A DNA stretch of 43,345 nt from Shackletoniella antarctica (GTDB taxonomy: Bacteria > Cyanobacteriota > Cyanobacteriia > Phormidesmidales > Phormidesmidaceae). Positions 41,471 to 43,345 of this stretch are shown piece by piece. Below the pieces are notes generated by a model. The model did no database searches and had not been told where the DNA came from. It saw nothing but the letters and a program-made list of their open reading frames with translations. The DNA lies in assembly GCA_003241845.1 (NCBI GenBank), contig QBMN01000009.1:1-43345 (forward strand), read 5' to 3'. The translations under genes were made by a program, and so were the position numbers. Every line of letters starts with the position of its first letter. Position 1 is the first letter of the stretch.

Positions 41471-41606
41471 GCATAAGTATGTAGGCGATCTCCAGGAAAG
41501 AAAATACCACCAGGTAGGGGCGCAGAGCCTGCGTATAAGTATTTAGGTAGTCTCCAGGGAAGAAAATACCACCAGGTAGGGGCGCAGAGCCTGCGTCCTT
41601 AGGAGG
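41471..41606. repeat. Dispersed 55-bp repeat, copies 2 and 3 (62-bp period)
   Basis: Two consecutive units GYATAAGTATKTAGGYRRTC, TCCAGG, AAGAAAATACCACCAGGTAG and GGGCGCAGAGCCTGCG start at 41471 and 41533, 62 bp apart. The second ends with TCCTTAGGAGG as does the copy at 40119. Together they fill part of the 543-bp spacer between the SGNH and ABC exporter genes; no gene is visible in the remaining spacer. Confidence 0.9.
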
Positions 41607-41807
41607 CTCCCTGGCAAGTAGACCTGGGTATGAGTTGGGTCGCCTTAGCGCCATAGCCGTCACAGGCGCACCCATAGTTGAGCTAGCTAGTCGACAGAGA
41701 GCGCTGTCTATTGCCTAGCTGAAGCACTGGCCAAAGCAATAGCAGATGCCGAAGGGTTGTTGCCTCTCGGGTGCAGACAGGGTTGCTTGCAGAATCGATA
41801 GTTTCGT

Positions 41808-41829
41808 GTTGTAGTATATGTACTACAAC
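41808..41829. promoter_or_regulatory. Perfect dyad upstream of the ABC exporter gene (candidate operator)
   Basis: Arms GTTGTAGTA and TACTACAAC are perfect 9-bp inverted repeats separated by TATG. The dyad ends 25 bp before the exporter ATG, a position where a dimeric repressor would block transcription. The regulator is not in the window. The A+T-rich centre also overlaps a plausible -10 region. Confidence 0.6.
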
Positions 41830-41854
41830 ATTTTAACCGCAGGGCAGCATTGTC

Positions 41855-43345
41855 ATGGCTACCTTTCAAGACGTAATTCGCTACTACAGCCGCTATCGCC
41901 GGGCGGCGGTGCTGAGCATTGCTGCCAGCAGCATGTTTCAACTGATCGACCTGGCGGTGCCCTACTGCATTGGTCAAATTCTCAATGTGATCTCTGAGCA
42001 GCCCGTTGACCCCCTGAGCCAGGGGCTGGTTGATCGCTTAGCGGCGGGGGTGGGCTATCCGGCGGGGCCGGGGCTGGCGATCGCCTTCTTTCTGGCGATT
42101 ATCTTTGTGGCTACCGTAGTGCGCGCACCCATTCAGCCCTGGCTAGGCGACTGGTTTCACTGGGATATTGCCCTGCGCACCCGGCGCGACCACTCTAGGT
42201 CAGTGGTGCGCAAACTCTTGACCCTGCCCCTGGGCTTCTACGATGAAAACAACCCTGGCCGCATTGCCGGGCGGGTGGCGCGGGGGCTGTCAAACCACAC
42301 CTGGACTTACCCCGAAATTGCGGGTCAGCTGATTCCTAAGCTGATTCGCATCACCGGCATTGTTGTGCTGATTGCGTGGATTGACTGGCGCATTGCCCTG
42401 GTGTTTTTGGTGTCGTTCGTGGTGATTTTGGGCTTTAGCCTTAAAGACCTAATTCGGCTGAACAAAAAAGAGCAGGTGCTCGACAGCTACATCGAAAACA
42501 CCGAGAGCCGCACCTCGGAGATTGTCACCAACATCAAGACGGTGAAGGCCTTTGCCACCGAAGCCCAAGAGCTACAGCGGCAGAGCCAGCGCCTAGAGCG
42601 CGAGTTCACCGTAGTCGATCGCATCATCCACCGGGGCTATGTCATTCTCACCACCTGGCAAGATTTCATCATTCAGGGCTGTGTGTTTGGCATTTTGGTG
42701 CTAACGCTGCTGGCGACCCTGCGGGGGCAGATCTCGCTGGGGCACTTTATCACCGCCCTGACGGTGTCGAGCATGGCCTACTCAGAGCTAGAGCCGATTA
42801 GCAACCTGGCGGAAATTTTTGCCCGGCGCTACGCCTCAATGCTGCGGTTCCACGAGTTTATGGCCGAGCCGCTGGGTACCGACGCGGTGAATCTAACCGA
42901 TGCCCCCGAAAGCCTGCCCGCCTACCAGTTCACCGGCAAGGTGCACTTTGACCAGGTGAGCTTTGGCTACGATGCCGAAAAGCCGGTATTGCAGAATGTT
43001 GACCTGCTGATTGAGCCCTGTCAAACGGTGGCCCTGGTGGGGCGCTCTGGCTCGGGCAAGTCGACCCTGGTGAAGCTGCTGTTTCGCTATTTCGACCCCA
43101 GCAGTGGTCGCATTCTGATCGATGGCGAAGACATTCGTCGGCTAGATGTGACGGGCTACCGCCGCCGACTGGCGATCGTGCACCAGGAAGTGGATGTGTT
43201 TAACGGCACTCTGCTCGACAATCTGCGGTACGGCAACCCCGCCGCCACCCTAGAGCAGGTGAATGAAGCCTGCCGCATCGCTCGGGTGGACGAGTTTATT
43301 CACCGTTTGCCCAAGGGATACTACACCGTGGTGGGGGAACGGGGG
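41855..43345 (+). CDS. ABC exporter, fused permease-ATPase (MsbA/HlyB type), 3'-truncated by the window
   Basis: The frame is open from the ATG at 41855 to the window end (497 codons) and is absent from the ORF track because no stop is reached. The membrane domain has six helices (from AAVLSIAASSMFQLIDLAVP on) with FYDENNPGRIAGRVARGL as the conserved coupling segment. The ATPase starts near VHFDQVSFGYDAEKPVLQNV; Walker A is GRSGSGKST, and the Q-loop region is VHQEVDVFNGTLLDNLRYG. The signature, Walker B and end lie beyond the window. It is a half-transporter that would dimerise to export a lipid, peptide or drug; the substrate is unknown. Confidence 0.95.
   Translation, partial: MATFQDVIRYYSRYRRAAVLSIAASSMFQLIDLAVPYCIGQILNVISEQPVDPLSQGLVDRLAAGVGYPAGPGLAIAFFLAIIFVATVVRAPIQPWLGDWFHWDIALRTRRDHSRSVVRKLLTLPLGFYDENNPGRIAGRVARGLSNHTWTYPEIAGQLIPKLIRITGIVVLIAWIDWRIALVFLVSFVVILGFSLKDLIRLNKKEQVLDSYIENTESRTSEIVTNIKTVKAFATEAQELQRQSQRLEREFTVVDRIIHRGYVILTTWQDFIIQGCVFGILVLTLLATLRGQISLGHFITALTVSSMAYSELEPISNLAEIFARRYASMLRFHEFMAEPLGTDAVNLTDAPESLPAYQFTGKVHFDQVSFGYDAEKPVLQNVDLLIEPCQTVALVGRSGSGKSTLVKLLFRYFDPSSGRILIDGEDIRRLDVTGYRRRLAIVHQEVDVFNGTLLDNLRYGNPAATLEQVNEACRIARVDEFIHRLPKGYYTVVGERG

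Overview
The window looks like chromosomal DNA of a filamentous or Leptolyngbya-type cyanobacterium. The evidence is dense HIP1-like GCGATCGC octamers, a GC-rich coding style, cyanobacterial-type genes (LL-diaminopimelate aminotransferase, short-form HisG, DUF4079, UPF0182, two Uma2 genes, a BamA-lpxC-fabZ-lpxA-lpxB block) and many dispersed hairpin and minisatellite repeats. This assignment is inferred from gene content; no rRNA or other phylogenetic marker was available and no database search was run.

Layout. 1-2.9 kb: the 3' end of a zinc-type alcohol dehydrogenase gene, a Uma2 gene, a small exported protein, then a scar where a 5'-truncated IS66-family transposase abuts the first codons of a MOSC-domain gene. 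2.9-8.4 kb (minus strand): a complete CUT1-type ABC importer (binding protein, two permeases, UgpC/MalK-like ATPase) followed by an orphan OpuB/ProW-like permease, which together suggest uptake of a sugar or compatible solute. A 41-bp tandem repeat separates the two CUT1 permease genes. 8.5-10 kb (minus): an ExbB/ExbD pair, both with repeat-built C-terminal tails. 10.1-17.1 kb (minus): lpxB, lpxA, fabZ, lpxC, bamA and purC, covering lipid A synthesis, fatty acid elongation and outer membrane protein assembly. 17.3-21 kb (plus): dapL, flanked on both sides by matching hairpin modules, then hisG and an MFS sugar transporter. 21-25 kb: a glutathione transferase, a second Uma2 gene, a protein with a TIR/nucleoside-hydrolase-like C-terminal half, a DUF4079 membrane protein and a small hypothetical.

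25.4-34.1 kb is an accessory island that is visibly more A+T-rich than its surroundings. It holds an EcoR124I-like (type IC) restriction-modification operon, hsdM-hsdS-X-hsdR, in which X is a RelA/SpoT-domain protein translationally overlapped with hsdS. Next comes a small toxin-antitoxin cluster: DUF433, a truncated DUF5615 toxin, a nucleotidyltransferase, and a PIN toxin with its antitoxin. Three imperfect palindromic sites that look like integron attC sites bracket these two blocks (about 25.49, 32.31 and 34.02 kb). A 130-bp direct duplication that includes the first codons of the downstream UPF0182 gene follows the second and third sites. I read this as a cassette-like island without an integrase in view. 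The alarmone-synthetase-like gene inside a type I R-M operon is the strongest candidate for an undescribed system.

34.2-43.3 kb: a UPF0182 membrane protein, a repeat-bearing lipoprotein, a family 2 glycosyltransferase, a small membrane protein, a MOSC protein, an SGNH hydrolase flanked by repeats, and the 5' part of an MsbA-type ABC exporter preceded by a near-perfect palindrome. No tRNA, rRNA or CRISPR array was recognised.
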